Shown: positions 18,404-27,231 of the stretch, in pieces
Numbering within the stretch: position 1 is the stretch's first letter
Layout: each line of letters starts with the position of its first letter
Origin: Paludibacteraceae bacterium
GTDB lineage: Bacteria > Bacteroidota > Bacteroidia > Bacteroidales > Paludibacteraceae
Assembly (NCBI GenBank): GCA_024405875.1
Contig: JAKSOA010000007.1
Coordinates: forward strand, 1 to 64,000
Reading direction: 5' to 3'
Length of the DNA stretch: 64,000 nucleotides
Made by a program: the position numbers and the translations under genes
Notes under the pieces: generated by a model
The model's database searches: none
What the model saw: only the letters and a program-made list of their open reading frames with translations
Told to the model about the DNA's origin: nothing

Positions 18404-19573
18404 TTATTTTTCAACACGCCACGCTTTAATTTTCCGTGCGTCAGTTATAATCCACATTATTGTCTCTGTTGCCGAGCGGAGAGACTTGACCGGTATATAC
18501 TCATTTTTGCTGTGAAAATTAACGCCTCCTGTATATAAATTAGGGCAGGGAAGCCCTTTAAAGCATAGTTTCACTCCGTCTGTACCACCTCTTATCGGGG
18601 TAAGTTTTGGCGTGACACCCGCTTTTTTTATTGAGTTTTTAGCCAATTCCACAATTTCAGGGTAGTTTGAAATTATTTCAAACATATTTCTATATTGGTC
18701 TGTTATGCAGATTTTGGCGGTTCCCTTGCCGAACTGCTCATTCAGGGCGTTGACCACATATTTCAAATAGCGTTTCTTCTCATTAAACTGTTCCTCGTCA
18801 AAATCTCTTATAATACACTCCACGATGGCTCCCGCCACATTTCCAGCCACCTTTGTTATATGGTAAAAACCCTCACGTCCCTCTGAATTCTCCGGAATAT
18901 GCTCAGAACTTATTATCTCAATAATTTTACCCGCAAGAATGGAGGCGTTCACCATCTTGTTTTTTGCGTAACCGGGGTGCACGGGCTTACCTTTTATAAC
19001 TATTTTAGCAACGGCGGCGTTGAAATTCTCAATTTCAATCTCTCCCTCCTCACCTCCGTCAACGGTAAAGGCGAAATCGGCATTGAATTTGTCAAAGTCA
19101 AAATAATCTGTGCCTCTGCCTATCTCCTCATCGGGGGTGAAGGCAATATAAACATCACCGTGTTTTACATCGGGGTTAAGGGTGAAGAACTCAACGGCTG
19201 TCATAATCTCAGCAATGCCTGCCTTGTCATCAGCACCAAGCAGGGTATTGCCGCCAGAGACTACTATGTCCTCTCCATACTCATCTTTGATGAGCAGAGG
19301 CTTGACACCGCTCCCTTTTTCATCAGGTGACGTGTCTAAGTGTGCGACGAATCCTATTTTAGGACATTTGGCACGTGTATTCGCAGGTAGTTTGGCATAG
19401 AAGTATCCCTTGTCATCAACCTCAATATCACTCAGCCCCATCTGCTTCAACTCTTTTGCAAGTTTGTGAGCCAACTTAAGTTGCCCGATGGTGGAGGGAG
19501 AGCATTTTTTGCTCTCATCACTCTGTGTGTTGATGGTTACATAATCAAGGAATCTCTCTAATACGGTTCTCAT
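18404..19573 (-). CDS. pepT: Peptidase T (tripeptide aminopeptidase, M20B)
   Basis: A 389-residue dizinc aminopeptidase that removes the N-terminal residue of tripeptides in the cytoplasm. Visible metal and catalytic motifs: AHLDTSPD (His and Asp), LLGADDKAG (bridging Asp), FTPDEEIGRG (general base Glu and ligand Glu), FTVDGGEEGE and the late NFHSKNE (His). Its start overlaps the stop of rfbB by four bases, so it is translated from the rfbB transcript. Two octamers encode parts of NPDV and TPDE in different frames. Confidence 0.96.
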   Translation of the reverse strand: MRTVLERFLDYVTINTQSDESKKCSPSTIGQLKLAHKLAKELKQMGLSDIEVDDKGYFYAKLPANTRAKCPKIGFVAHLDTSPDEKGSGVKPLLIKDEYGEDIVVSGGNTLLGADDKAGIAEIMTAVEFFTLNPDVKHGDVYIAFTPDEEIGRGTDYFDFDKFNADFAFTVDGGEEGEIEIENFNAAVAKIVIKGKPVHPGYAKNKMVNASILAGKIIEIISSEHIPENSEGREGFYHITKVAGNVAGAIVECIIRDFDEEQFNEKKRYLKYVVNALNEQFGKGTAKICITDQYRNMFEIISNYPEIVELAKNSIKKAGVTPKLTPIRGGTDGVKLCFKGLPCPNLYTGGVNFHSKNEYIPVKSLRSATETIMWIITDARKIKAWRVEK

Positions 19574-20625
19574 CTGCCACTGTACTGTTTCTCATAGTAC
19601 TCCTGATATGCGCCTGAGGTAATGTTGTCAAGCCACTGCTCATTGGCAAGATACCAGTCAACTGTTTTCTCAAGACCCTCTGCAAATTGAAGAGAAGGTT
19701 TCCAGCCTAATTTTGTTCCAAGTTTTGTGGGGTCTATGGCGTAACGCAAATCGTGGCCGGCGCGGTCTGTGACGTATGTTATAAGTTTCTCTGATGTGCC
19801 TGGCTCACGACCAAGTTTCTTGTCCATAATTTTGCAGAGCAACTTTATAAGGTCTATGTTTGTCCACTCATTATGTCCACCTATATTATAGGTCTCACCA
19901 TTCTCTCCCTTGTGGAAAATCATATCAATTGCACGTGCGTGGTCATCAACCCAAAGCCAGTCTCTCACATTCTCACCCTTGCCATAGATAGGAATTGGCT
20001 TGTTGTGCTTTATGTTATTTATTGAGAGAGGGATAAGTTTCTCAGGGAAGTGGTGTGTACCGTAGTTGTTTGAACAGTTTGAAATTACAACGGGCAGACC
20101 GTATGTATGGAAATATGCTCTTACAAAGTGGTCTGAACTTGCTTTTGACGCTGAATACGGGCTGCGTGGGTCATACGGAGTCTTCTCTGTGAAGAAACCA
20201 TCCTTGCCAAGTGAGCCGTAAACCTCATCGGTTGATACGTGGTAGAAACGCTTGCCCTCCATATTGCCTTTCCAGAGGTTCTTAGCGGCGTTCAAAAGGT
20301 TTGCTGTTCCAAGTACGTTTGTGCGTATGAAGCAGAGCGGGTCTGTTATTGAGCGGTCAACGTGTGACTCCGCCGCAAGATGTATTACACCGTCAAACTT
20401 ATATTTCTGAAACAGGTTCTCAATGAACTCAGTATCTGTTATGTCTCCCTTTATGAACTCATAGTTAGGTTTGTCACAAATATCCTTCAGATTCTCAAGG
20501 TTTCCTGCGTATGTAAGTGCGTCAAGATTGTAGCACATATAGTTAGGATAGTTGTTTACAAAACGGCGGATTACGTGAGAGCCAATGAATCCAGCCGCAC
20601 CGGTAATTAAAATTTTTCTGTCCAT
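19570..20625 (-). CDS. rfbB: dTDP-glucose 4,6-dehydratase
   Basis: A 351-residue NAD-dependent short-chain dehydrogenase that forms dTDP-4-keto-6-deoxyglucose for dTDP-rhamnose and related surface sugars. Features: GAAGFIGSH at residues 8-16, STDEVYG near 133, catalytic YSASK near 158, and NNYGTHHFPEKLIP near 190. It is the upstream gene of a two-gene unit with pepT, an unusual pairing; rfbA, rfbC and rfbD are not in the window. The upstream spacer is made of TAATTAG-type tandem repeats. Confidence 0.97.
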   Translation of the reverse strand: MDRKILITGAAGFIGSHVIRRFVNNYPNYMCYNLDALTYAGNLENLKDICDKPNYEFIKGDITDTEFIENLFQKYKFDGVIHLAAESHVDRSITDPLCFIRTNVLGTANLLNAAKNLWKGNMEGKRFYHVSTDEVYGSLGKDGFFTEKTPYDPRSPYSASKASSDHFVRAYFHTYGLPVVISNCSNNYGTHHFPEKLIPLSINNIKHNKPIPIYGKGENVRDWLWVDDHARAIDMIFHKGENGETYNIGGHNEWTNIDLIKLLCKIMDKKLGREPGTSEKLITYVTDRAGHDLRYAIDPTKLGTKLGWKPSLQFAEGLEKTVDWYLANEQWLDNITSGAYQEYYEKQYSGR

Positions 20626-20629
20626 AGTA

Positions 20630-20657
20630 TTAACAATTAGTAATTAGCAATTAGTAA
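20630..20657. repeat. TAATTAG-type tandem spacer repeat
   Basis: Successive AATTAGTAATTAGCAATTAG-type heptads between the HU-SPOR gene and rfbB. Related arrays: 43553-43592, 45312-45354, 47884-47925, 56033-56074. Confidence 0.6.
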
Positions 20658-21596
20658 TTAGTAATTAACTTTCAATTCTAGAATCCAGGCGTCTGAGAAT
20701 CTTGGGTTTGAGGTGGTGAAGGTTTCAAGAAAACTGTCACATTCACTCTCCGTGCCGAACCGTTTGTAAGAGACTCTGTATCTGTGTTCTGAATTCACTA
20801 TCTCACACTCCTCTTTGTACCCTGATGGCAACTCATCAAGATATTGCAGGGCTTTGTTCCTTGAATAGAAACTACCTATTATGACGTGGTAGGTCATATC
20901 ATTTCCGGGAAGTGTGGCTAAATCAACGGTCACAGGTGATGCCTTCTGCTGCTCAACGGTATCAATATTTGGTATTAGAGAGGCTTGCTCTAACGTCTGA
21001 GGGGTTGTGTTTTTTCCGTCATATAAGCTCAGAGGGAATACTAAAAGCAGAAGAAGTATAGCCACTGCGGTAACTATCTTATAACCGAGTGTGCTTTGTG
21101 TCTCACGTTTTGTAAACCTTACGCCTTTTGTCTCCGTTGCTATTGTAAGTGTCTCATTATGAGACATCGGGGAAGAGAGAGAAGGCTTAATTATAGGAAA
21201 ATATATTGGAACAAGCCCGTATGAACTGCTCAATAGATTGTTCGTGAGTGACGGTTCAAACTGCACGCCGCTCTCTGTGAGGTGGAACATTCCCAAATTT
21301 CCGAAACGCAGGTGACGCCATTGGTTAAGAGACTCCTTAATCCGTACCACGATGCCTGCTATGTGGTCTGTAGCCTCATCAAATGTAAAACCGTACTCTC
21401 TGACATATTGCTGTGCAAGCAATCCGTCATTGTAACTGAGTGATGGGTTGAAACCTATGGATTTGTGTGGAGGGTAGAGTGTGCCGTCAATCTCTGTGGC
21501 ACTGGTAGTCTCCGCTACAAATCCGCCGAACCCCGGCACTATTACAAAGTCGTGGCTCTTAAGAAGTGATTCTATGTGGCAGAACAAGTCTTGCAT
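20658..21596 (-). CDS. HU-like (CCDC81-type) and SPOR domain membrane protein
   Basis: 312 residues from ATG 21596. Residues ~1-130 match the bacterial CCDC81-like HU domains (FVIVPGFGGFVAE near 20 and the FNPSLSYNDGLL word near 50), which are related to nucleoid proteins. One membrane helix follows (IVTAVAILLLLLVFPLSLY, ~185-203) and then a C-terminal SPOR domain (YHVIIGSFYSRNKALQYL) that binds denuded peptidoglycan at division sites. The topology places the HU part in the cytoplasm and SPOR in the periplasm. I chose this start because the promoter box TAACTTTG (21612-21605) lies just upstream; the longer frame would include it. Confidence 0.9.
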   Translation of the reverse strand: MQDLFCHIESLLKSHDFVIVPGFGGFVAETTSATEIDGTLYPPHKSIGFNPSLSYNDGLLAQQYVREYGFTFDEATDHIAGIVVRIKESLNQWRHLRFGNLGMFHLTESGVQFEPSLTNNLLSSSYGLVPIYFPIIKPSLSSPMSHNETLTIATETKGVRFTKRETQSTLGYKIVTAVAILLLLLVFPLSLYDGKNTTPQTLEQASLIPNIDTVEQQKASPVTVDLATLPGNDMTYHVIIGSFYSRNKALQYLDELPSGYKEECEIVNSEHRYRVSYKRFGTESECDSFLETFTTSNPRFSDAWILELKVNY

Positions 21597-21604
21597 AAAC
21601 TTCA

Positions 21605-21612
21605 CAAAGTTA
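21605..21612 (-). promoter_or_regulatory. -7 box for the HU-SPOR gene, giving a very short leader
   Basis: Minus-strand TAACTTTG ends eight bases before ATG 21596, so the transcript would be almost leaderless. Confidence 0.45.
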
Positions 21613-21684
21613 AAATATTTTTCCTTTATAAGCCATTTCTGCTCTTTATAAGTTATCAACAACCAAAGATGTTGGAAAAAATAT

Positions 21685-21692
21685 TAACTTTG
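21685..21692 (+). promoter_or_regulatory. Probable -7 box for the 21837 gene
   Basis: TAACTTTG fits TANNTTTG. The leader that follows (to 21836) is filled with repeats. Confidence 0.4.
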
Positions 21693-21722
21693 CAGTTGAA
21701 AAATGAGGAATTGAAGGAATGT

Positions 21723-21835
21723 GAGGAATTGAAAAAGTGAAAAGTTAAAAAAGAAAAGTGAAAAGTTAATGAAAGATGAAATGGAGGAATTATTAATTAT
21801 TAATTGTTAATTGTTAATTATTAATTATAATTGAA
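21723..21835. repeat. Spacer repeat (GTGAAAAGTTAA type) followed by ATTAATTATTAATTG array
   Basis: Bases 21723-21776 contain two copies of GTGAAAAGTTAA in a purine-rich frame. The same ~53 bp, with one base inserted, occurs inside the coding sequence at 39488-39540. Bases 21788-21833 are a tandem TTAATTATTAATTGTTAATT array. Confidence 0.75.
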
Positions 21836-21836
21836 T

Positions 21837-23510
21837 ATGTTTCATAACGCAAAAATATTAAAGTCCCTATTAATCTCATTAACAGCACTGTTTAGCGTCT
21901 CAGCCTACGCAAACGGCTGGTTGCCACCGTCAGAGGATATTGTTGCCGAGCGTTTTGATGTCTATGTGGAGTTTGATACAACTCATAATGCCGGAGTGGA
22001 GTTGAGCAGGCGTGACAGTGTGTTCCGTTATATTGAGAGACAGGCTGTTACGCTTAATTCTGACCAAATGGGGAGAATTGCCGTATGGCGTATGCTTCCG
22101 TCAATGGTTATGGTGCCTGATGATATTGCAGATAAAGTTGGAACTGTCCGCATTATAGTTGAGAACGCTCCTATAGCCACGCTTCCTGATACGGTCAGGA
22201 ATGATGACGGTGATTTGCTGTTGCCATACAGCATCTGGGCTAAGGTTGAGGTTTCAGATGCATCGGGAAATAAATTGTATGCTGAGGACTATGGTTTGGT
22301 AAACGGTTTTGAGCCGCTCTCAAATGTGAAAAAGGACGGTAAGTTCAAACAGGCGTCCGCAATCGTGGGTATAAGTGAGGTTCTGGAACGCGCGCGTGAT
22401 GATGTTTACGGCAAGTATGGCTTTGATATGTGCAAGAAGGTTGACGTGTGCCCGGTTCCTGAGAGTTCCAAGTATTACACATTCCTTAAGATTGTTAACG
22501 GCGATGTTAGGAAGTTTGTGGATTTCTACGCTTATAATGACTTGCTTTGTCAGATTTATAAACTAAATTTTCCGTTTGAATTCCTTCCGTATGACACAAC
22601 CGGCACTGCGCTTAAAGCCGTGGAGGGAACCATAATACGTAATTCAGAGGTTGTTGGTGATTATACAGTTGAGTATGAGGACGGACGTATTCGCAGTTTC
22701 AGTGGTAATCTTTTCTCAAAAGATGAGGAAGGTAAGGTTAGCAGACAGAAACTTAACAGACTGAACGTGCAGTATGACAAGAAGACAGAGGAGTATAAGG
22801 GCATCTCAACTGCTGACGGAAAGTTCACCCGCTTCATATTCCCGGGATATGATAATGTTACGGAGTGGGGGAAGAAAAATAAACTTTATAATTACTGTAG
22901 AACAGAGAATGTAGTAGGTAATTTTCTTAAAATGAAGGCAGAGACTGTTGAGACTGTTGAGATTAGTCTGGATTTGTTCGGTAAAATATATGTTGACGGC
23001 TCTACAACCTCATCGCTGCCTTTTGATATGCTAAAGGCGGTTGCTGACTCAAATAATGTGAAGTTTCCCGCACTTACAAGTGAGAATCACTCAGAGTTCA
23101 AATGTGAGATTGAGTTTGACAAGAATCTTAACACCGTTGACAGAAAGTGGAGCGGCTCTCTGCTTCTTGAAAAGGATCGTGGCTACAATAACTACTCATA
23201 CATAAAACTTGATAATGTAAAAACCTCTCTGAAAGTTAAGAAGTTTGACAAACGTGGTAACCCTGTCTATTTTGAAAGGAAAGCATCTGGAATTCTAACA
23301 AATAACTGGGGTCTTGGAGACAAACTTAAGGTTTTTGATACATACAAGGATGGTAAATCCACTATTACGGTGGTTCCTGAAAAGGACAAAGATGATATTG
23401 CGGTAGATTACTTGGGTTCAGGCAGGGTTCATATCTCCTATGATGACAAAGGTAATATGTCACTATATAAAATAGGTGGCACGCTAATTGTCAGAAATTT
23501 CAAGTATTAG
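21837..23510 (+). CDS. Exported hypothetical protein
   Basis: A 557-residue protein that I do not recognise. A signal peptide (ILKSLLISLTALFSVSAYA) predicts export to the periplasm or beyond. The mature protein is rich in charged and aromatic residues in alternating patterns, suggesting beta structure; the stretch from ~250 to ~300 (GTIIRNSEVVGDYTVEYEDG) resembles repeated MORN/toast-rack-like strands common in Bacteroidota. There is no lipobox, sorting domain or known catalytic motif. ATG 21837 is chosen over an upstream TTG that lies in the repeat array. It stands alone between divergent and rpsP promoters. Confidence 0.75.
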   Translation: MFHNAKILKSLLISLTALFSVSAYANGWLPPSEDIVAERFDVYVEFDTTHNAGVELSRRDSVFRYIERQAVTLNSDQMGRIAVWRMLPSMVMVPDDIADKVGTVRIIVENAPIATLPDTVRNDDGDLLLPYSIWAKVEVSDASGNKLYAEDYGLVNGFEPLSNVKKDGKFKQASAIVGISEVLERARDDVYGKYGFDMCKKVDVCPVPESSKYYTFLKIVNGDVRKFVDFYAYNDLLCQIYKLNFPFEFLPYDTTGTALKAVEGTIIRNSEVVGDYTVEYEDGRIRSFSGNLFSKDEEGKVSRQKLNRLNVQYDKKTEEYKGISTADGKFTRFIFPGYDNVTEWGKKNKLYNYCRTENVVGNFLKMKAETVETVEISLDLFGKIYVDGSTTSSLPFDMLKAVADSNNVKFPALTSENHSEFKCEIEFDKNLNTVDRKWSGSLLLEKDRGYNNYSYIKLDNVKTSLKVKKFDKRGNPVYFERKASGILTNNWGLGDKLKVFDTYKDGKSTITVVPEKDKDDIAVDYLGSGRVHISYDDKGNMSLYKIGGTLIVRNFKY

Positions 23511-23541
23511 TTGTGTTATTCAGAAAAAAATGCTACTTTTG
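23511..23541 (+). promoter_or_regulatory. Promoter for rpsP
   Basis: TTG (23511-23513), 20 bases, TACTTTTG (23534-23541); a good match to the Bacteroidota consensus, 50 bases before the start codon. It begins immediately after the stop codon of the preceding gene. Confidence 0.65.
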
Positions 23542-23591
23542 CACCCGCATTCGGGAAATGCAAATGAAGTATTAATTTAATTTTATTAAAA

Positions 23592-24179
23592 ATGGCAACA
23601 AAAATCAGATTGCAAAGACACGGTCGCAAGGGCTATGCTTACTATCACATAGTTATTGCTGACGAGCGTGCGCCACGTGATGGCAGAATCATTGAGCGTG
23701 TAGGTGCTTATAATCCTAACACCAATCCCGCTACAGTTGATTTGAACTTCGACAAAGCTCTTGCTTGGGTTATGAATGGTGCTCAACCAACAGACACAGT
23801 ACGTAACATTCTCTCAGAGCAGGGCGTAATGCTTATGAAACACCTTCTTGGTGGTGTAAAGAAAGGTGCGTTCACACAAGAGGTTGCAGACAAAAAGTTT
23901 GCGGAATGGAAAGAGAAAAAGGCTAAAGACGCCGCTAAACTTGCTGATAAACTTGCAGCAGACAAAAAGTCAAAGGCTGCCGCTCGTTTGAAGGCTGAGG
24001 AGGCTGTTAACGCTGCAAAGGCTAAGGTGGTAGCAGAGAAGAAGGCTGCCGCTATGGAGGCTCTTGAGGCCGCCGCTAAAGAAGCCGCCGCTGAGGCTGC
24101 TGAGGCAGAAGCGGAGGCTAAAGGTGAGGCTCCTGTAGAGGAAGCCGCTCCAGCAGCAGAGGCTCCAGCCGCAGAATAA
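23592..24179 (+). CDS. rpsP: 30S ribosomal protein S16 with Ala/Glu-rich tail
   Basis: 195 residues. Residues 1-~95 are a standard S16 ([20 protein letters not shown], then [13 protein letters not shown]), which helps assemble the 5' domain of 16S rRNA. The remaining ~100 residues are a Lys/Ala then Ala/Glu-rich extension, predicted to be a long helix and then a flexible acidic tail; long S16 tails are usual in Bacteroidota. The gene has its own promoter and is separated from rimM and trmD, which often accompany rpsP in other phyla. Confidence 0.98.
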   Translation: MATKIRLQRHGRKGYAYYHIVIADERAPRDGRIIERVGAYNPNTNPATVDLNFDKALAWVMNGAQPTDTVRNILSEQGVMLMKHLLGGVKKGAFTQEVADKKFAEWKEKKAKDAAKLADKLAADKKSKAAARLKAEEAVNAAKAKVVAEKKAAAMEALEAAAKEAAAEAAEAEAEAKGEAPVEEAAPAAEAPAAE

Positions 24180-24185
24180 TTAAAA

Positions 24186-24316
24186 GAGTTGACAGTTGAC
24201 AGTTGATAGTTGACAGTGATGCTGATTATTGATGTTACTGTAGAAATAAAGGAGAAATGAGTAATTGTTTCTTCTTTTTTTTTTAATTGTCCACTGTCCA
24301 CTGTCAATTGTCCACT
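24186..24316. repeat. GTTGACA-type spacer repeats
   Basis: Two arrays: GTTGACAGTTGACAG-type heptads at 24187-24218, and reverse-orientation words (TCCACTG, TCAATTG) at 24286-24315. They flank a T-rich stretch and could pair with each other as an inverted repeat after rpsP. A related array is at 50383-50412. Confidence 0.6.
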
Positions 24317-25951
24317 ATGATAAAAGAGTATGACATCCGTGTTTTGCCTCAAGTAGCCGCTGATGAGCGGAGACTGAAGGAGTTTCTAAGCCGTGAAAAA
24401 GGCTTGGACGCAAAACATATTAACGGTGTCAGAATACTTAAACGTTCAATAGACGCCCGTCAGCGTACGGTTTTTGTAAACCTAAAGGTGCGTGCCTTTG
24501 TAAATGAACAACCTACAGCACCTGAACTTGTTAAAACCAATTATCATAATGTGGCAGACCGCCCTCAGGTTATAGTGGTGGGAGCGGGTCCAGGCGGATT
24601 GTTCGCCGCATTGAGGCTTATAGAGTTGGATTTCAAACCAATAGTGCTTGAACGTGGTAAAAATGTCCACGACCGCCGTCTTGATATTGCGCTTATATCA
24701 CGTGAGGCAAAGGTAAATCCAGAGTCAAACTACAGTTTTGGAGAGGGTGGCGCGGGTGCGTTTTCAGATGGCAAACTCTTTACACGCAGTAAAAAGAAAG
24801 GCAATACAGACCGCATACTCTCAATTTTTTGTCTGCACGGGGCAAATCCAAACATACTTGTTGATGTACACCCACATATAGGCACAGATAAGTTGCCTGC
24901 CGTTATACAGGCTATGCGTGAGCGTATAATATCCTGTGGCGGTGAGGTGCATTTCCAGACCCGTGTTGATGACCTTATTATAGACCACGATGAAGTGAAG
25001 GGAGTTATAGCAACTCGTCATCCTGAGCTTCCCTCTCGTCATCCTGAGCTTCCCTCACGTCATCCTGAGCGTAGCGAAGGATCTTTATCCCAAACTGAGT
25101 ACCTCGGTCCCGTAATCCTTGCCACAGGGCATTCCGCCCGTGATGTATATAAAATGCTATATAATAATAGGGTGGCACTTGAACCTAAAGGCATTGCCGT
25201 AGGCGTGCGTCTTGAACATCCGCAGACACTTATAGACCAAATACAATACCATAACCCTAAAGGCAGGGGGGATTTTCTGCCTCCTGCAGAGTATAACTTT
25301 GTTACGCAGGTGCAAGACAGGGGAGTCTATTCATTCTGTATGTGTCCGGGTGGATTTGTGGTGCCAGCCGCAAGTGGACCGGAACAGGTGGTTGTAAACG
25401 GAATGTCACCAAGTAATCGTGGTTCAAAGTGGGCTAATTCAGGTATGGTTGTTGAAATAAGACCTGAAGATATAACCCCTGATGCCACTACAGACCCTCT
25501 TTTTGCCGTTATGCATTATCAAGAGGAAATGGAGCGTATGGCATACATTAACGGTGGCAGAACGCAGGTTGCCCCAGCCCAAAGAATGACAGACTTTGTA
25601 AACCGTAAAATCTCATTTGATTTGCCTGAAACCTCATACGTGCCAGGACTAATATCAACGCCTCTGCATTTTCTGCTTCCGCAAGGCGTTTCAGACAGAC
25701 TTAGACAAGGTTTCTTGAATTTTGGCAAGTGGTCACACGGATTCCTTACACGTGAGGCTTGCCTAATAGGTGTTGAGACCAGAACCTCATCACCAATCCG
25801 CATAATAAGAGACAGGGATACTCTACAACATATCCAAATAAAAGGTCTATACCCTTGTGGAGAGGGTGCCGGCTATGCAGGAGGCATTGTTTCCGCTGCT
25901 ATAGACGGTGAGCGCTGTGCAGAGATGCTTGCGATGATATTTAATAACTAA
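24317..25951 (+). CDS. FAD-dependent dehydrogenase (COG2509 type) with in-frame repeat insertion
   Basis: 544 residues from ATG 24317; the longer frame only adds translated spacer repeat. An N-terminal ~80-residue domain precedes the FAD loop VVGAGPGGLFAA (~88-99), SFGEGGAGAFSDGKL (~139-153), ATGHSARDVY and a C-terminal LYPCGEGAGYAGGIVSAA. This matches the COG2509 group of uncharacterised FAD-dependent dehydrogenases; the substrate is unknown. Residues ~233-256 are not native: a 69-bp array of the REP-like element is read in frame as two RHPELPS units and then RHPERSEGSL. The insert sits in a surface loop between VKGVIATR and GPVILATGH, so the enzyme is probably still functional. Confidence 0.9.
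   Translation: MIKEYDIRVLPQVAADERRLKEFLSREKGLDAKHINGVRILKRSIDARQRTVFVNLKVRAFVNEQPTAPELVKTNYHNVADRPQVIVVGAGPGGLFAALRLIELDFKPIVLERGKNVHDRRLDIALISREAKVNPESNYSFGEGGAGAFSDGKLFTRSKKKGNTDRILSIFCLHGANPNILVDVHPHIGTDKLPAVIQAMRERIISCGGEVHFQTRVDDLIIDHDEVKGVIATRHPELPSRHPELPSRHPERSEGSLSQTEYLGPVILATGHSARDVYKMLYNNRVALEPKGIAVGVRLEHPQTLIDQIQYHNPKGRGDFLPPAEYNFVTQVQDRGVYSFCMCPGGFVVPAASGPEQVVVNGMSPSNRGSKWANSGMVVEIRPEDITPDATTDPLFAVMHYQEEMERMAYINGGRTQVAPAQRMTDFVNRKISFDLPETSYVPGLISTPLHFLLPQGVSDRLRQGFLNFGKWSHGFLTREACLIGVETRTSSPIRIIRDRDTLQHIQIKGLYPCGEGAGYAGGIVSAAIDGERCAEMLAMIFNN
25016..25084 (+). repeat. Three tandem partial copies of the REP-like element inside a coding sequence
   Basis: Two 21-bp units starting CGTCATCCTGAGC (25016-25036, 25037-25057) and a longer copy ending GGATCT (25058-25084). 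The unit length is a multiple of three, so the frame stays open. Confidence 0.9.
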
Positions 25952-25962
25952 TTTTTAAGTTT

Positions 25963-26781
25963 ATGAAAAAAGGTTTGCTATTTGTTGCTGTACTAATGAC
26001 AGCGATGTGTGCAATGACACAAGAAAAATTTTATGTGTATATGAATGATGGTAGCACAAAAGAGTATGCGGTTGCAGACTGTGACAGCATAAGTTTTACG
26101 GAGCCAAAGGTACCAATACGTCCTGAGTGCCAGACGGCGTTGGATGCAGAAGACAACTGGGTTACAATAGGCAGTCAGCAGTGGCTCAATGTAAACGCAA
26201 GGTGCATAGAGTATGACACAGAGTCTGAAGCGTACGTGGCTGGTATTACAACTATATCAACATCGTCAAGCAGTACATATAGTCCATATTATACAGACCC
26301 TACAACGGCAGGCAGACCTGGTTATATGAGTGAAGAGCAGTTTGGTAAGTTGGGTTTACTATACAACTGGGCTGCGGCTATGGGCTACAAAGATGCGGGA
26401 GAAGCACAAGGACAAGCAGGAGCATACACAGGTAATCGTCAAGGCATCTGCCCCAATGGTTCTCACATTCCGTCAGCATCGGAGTGGAATGCCCTTGCAA
26501 CTGCTTTGGGCGGTACATCTAATGCATGTAAAAAGATGAAGACTTCCACAGGCTGGAAATCAGGCAAAGGTGAAGGAGACAATGGTTTTGCCTCTCTGCC
26601 GGCAGGTTACGCTGTCGGCAGTGCAGTGAACTTGGTTGGTAGCGAAACCAGCTATTGGTCATCAGACGCCAGTAGTGGCAATGATGCTCATTATCGTTAC
26701 CTTGAATGTAGCAGTTCCAATCTGAGCAGTTGCAAAACTGTTAAGAAATACGCACGCTCAGTGCGTTGCATAAAGGACTGA
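25963..26781 (+). CDS. FISUMP-domain exported protein
   Basis: 272 residues with a signal peptide (KGLLFVAVLMTAMCAMTQ). Residues ~50-272 are a Fibrobacter succinogenes major paralogous (FISUMP) domain: VTIGSQQWLNVN, LGLLYNWAAAM, GICPNGSHIPSASEWN, YWSSDAS and the terminal YARSVRCIKD. The fold is related to C-type-lectin/formylglycine-enzyme-like modules and is often found on surface proteins, but no T9SS or lipoprotein signal is seen. It starts 11 bases after the FAD gene and ends in a strong terminator. Function unknown. Confidence 0.9.
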   Translation: MKKGLLFVAVLMTAMCAMTQEKFYVYMNDGSTKEYAVADCDSISFTEPKVPIRPECQTALDAEDNWVTIGSQQWLNVNARCIEYDTESEAYVAGITTISTSSSSTYSPYYTDPTTAGRPGYMSEEQFGKLGLLYNWAAAMGYKDAGEAQGQAGAYTGNRQGICPNGSHIPSASEWNALATALGGTSNACKKMKTSTGWKSGKGEGDNGFASLPAGYAVGSAVNLVGSETSYWSSDASSGNDAHYRYLECSSSNLSSCKTVKKYARSVRCIKD

Positions 26782-26811
26782 TACTCCTGCGGAGTTATGT
26801 ATGATGTATGA

Positions 26812-26851
26812 GGGTCAAGGGAGAATAAACGCTCCTTTGACCCTTTTGTTT
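26812..26851 (+). terminator. Rho-independent terminator after the FISUMP gene
   Basis: 12-bp stem (GGGTCAAGGGAG, 26812-26823; CTCCTTTGACCC, 26832-26843; one G-T pair) with an 8-base loop, followed by TTTTGTTT. Confidence 0.85.
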
Positions 26852-26883
26852 GTACCCAAGTCTTTAATTTTTTTGCAATTTTT

Positions 26884-26913
26884 TTGTACTTACAAGAATA
26901 TGTAGTATCTTTG
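26884..26913 (+). promoter_or_regulatory. Promoter for the RelB-like antitoxin
   Basis: TTG (26884-26886), 19 bases, TATCTTTG (26906-26913). It leaves a leader of about 15 bases to ATG 26935 and rules out the longer frame that opens at 26884. Confidence 0.6.
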
Positions 26914-26934
26914 TATTTACAAATTACTCACAAT

Positions 26935-27231
26935 ATGAATACAAGTACATTACAGTTAAGAATTGACAATGACTTAAAACAACAGGCTACTACATTATTT
27001 GAAGGGCTTGGAATGGATTTATCTACTGCAATTAGAATTTTTTTGAAAAAATCTGTGTCGGAAAATGGGCTTCCGTTTGAAGTAAGAAAAGAACCATATA
27101 TCTCTCAAAAGGGTTTGGATGCATTGTATGCTCTAAATAGGGAGTCTACTAATAACGGAAAAGAAGGGATGAGCGAGTATATGGTAGCGGAAAAGATTGC
27201 TGAATATCGTACATCTAAAAGAAAGAAATGA
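26935..27231 (+). CDS. RelB/DinJ-family antitoxin
   Basis: 98 residues. The N-terminus (STLQLRIDNDLKQQATTLFEGLGMDLSTAIRIFLKKSV) is a typical ribbon-helix-helix DNA-binding domain of the RelB/DinJ family, which autoregulates its operon and neutralises a toxin through its C-terminal part. The start is fixed by the promoter at 26884-26913. It overlaps by four bases (ATGA) a PIN-domain toxin gene that is broken, so it is now an orphan antitoxin unless it protects against another toxin. Confidence 0.9.
   Translation: MNTSTLQLRIDNDLKQQATTLFEGLGMDLSTAIRIFLKKSVSENGLPFEVRKEPYISQKGLDALYALNRESTNNGKEGMSEYMVAEKIAEYRTSKRKK

Noticed and set aside
23783..24352. Long Ala/Ser-rich frame opposite rpsP
   Set aside because: Produced by the Ala/Glu codon bias of the S16 tail on the other strand.
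25016..25084. Possible CRISPR-like array
   Set aside because: The units are contiguous tandem copies without unique spacers, in frame within a gene, and no cas gene is present.
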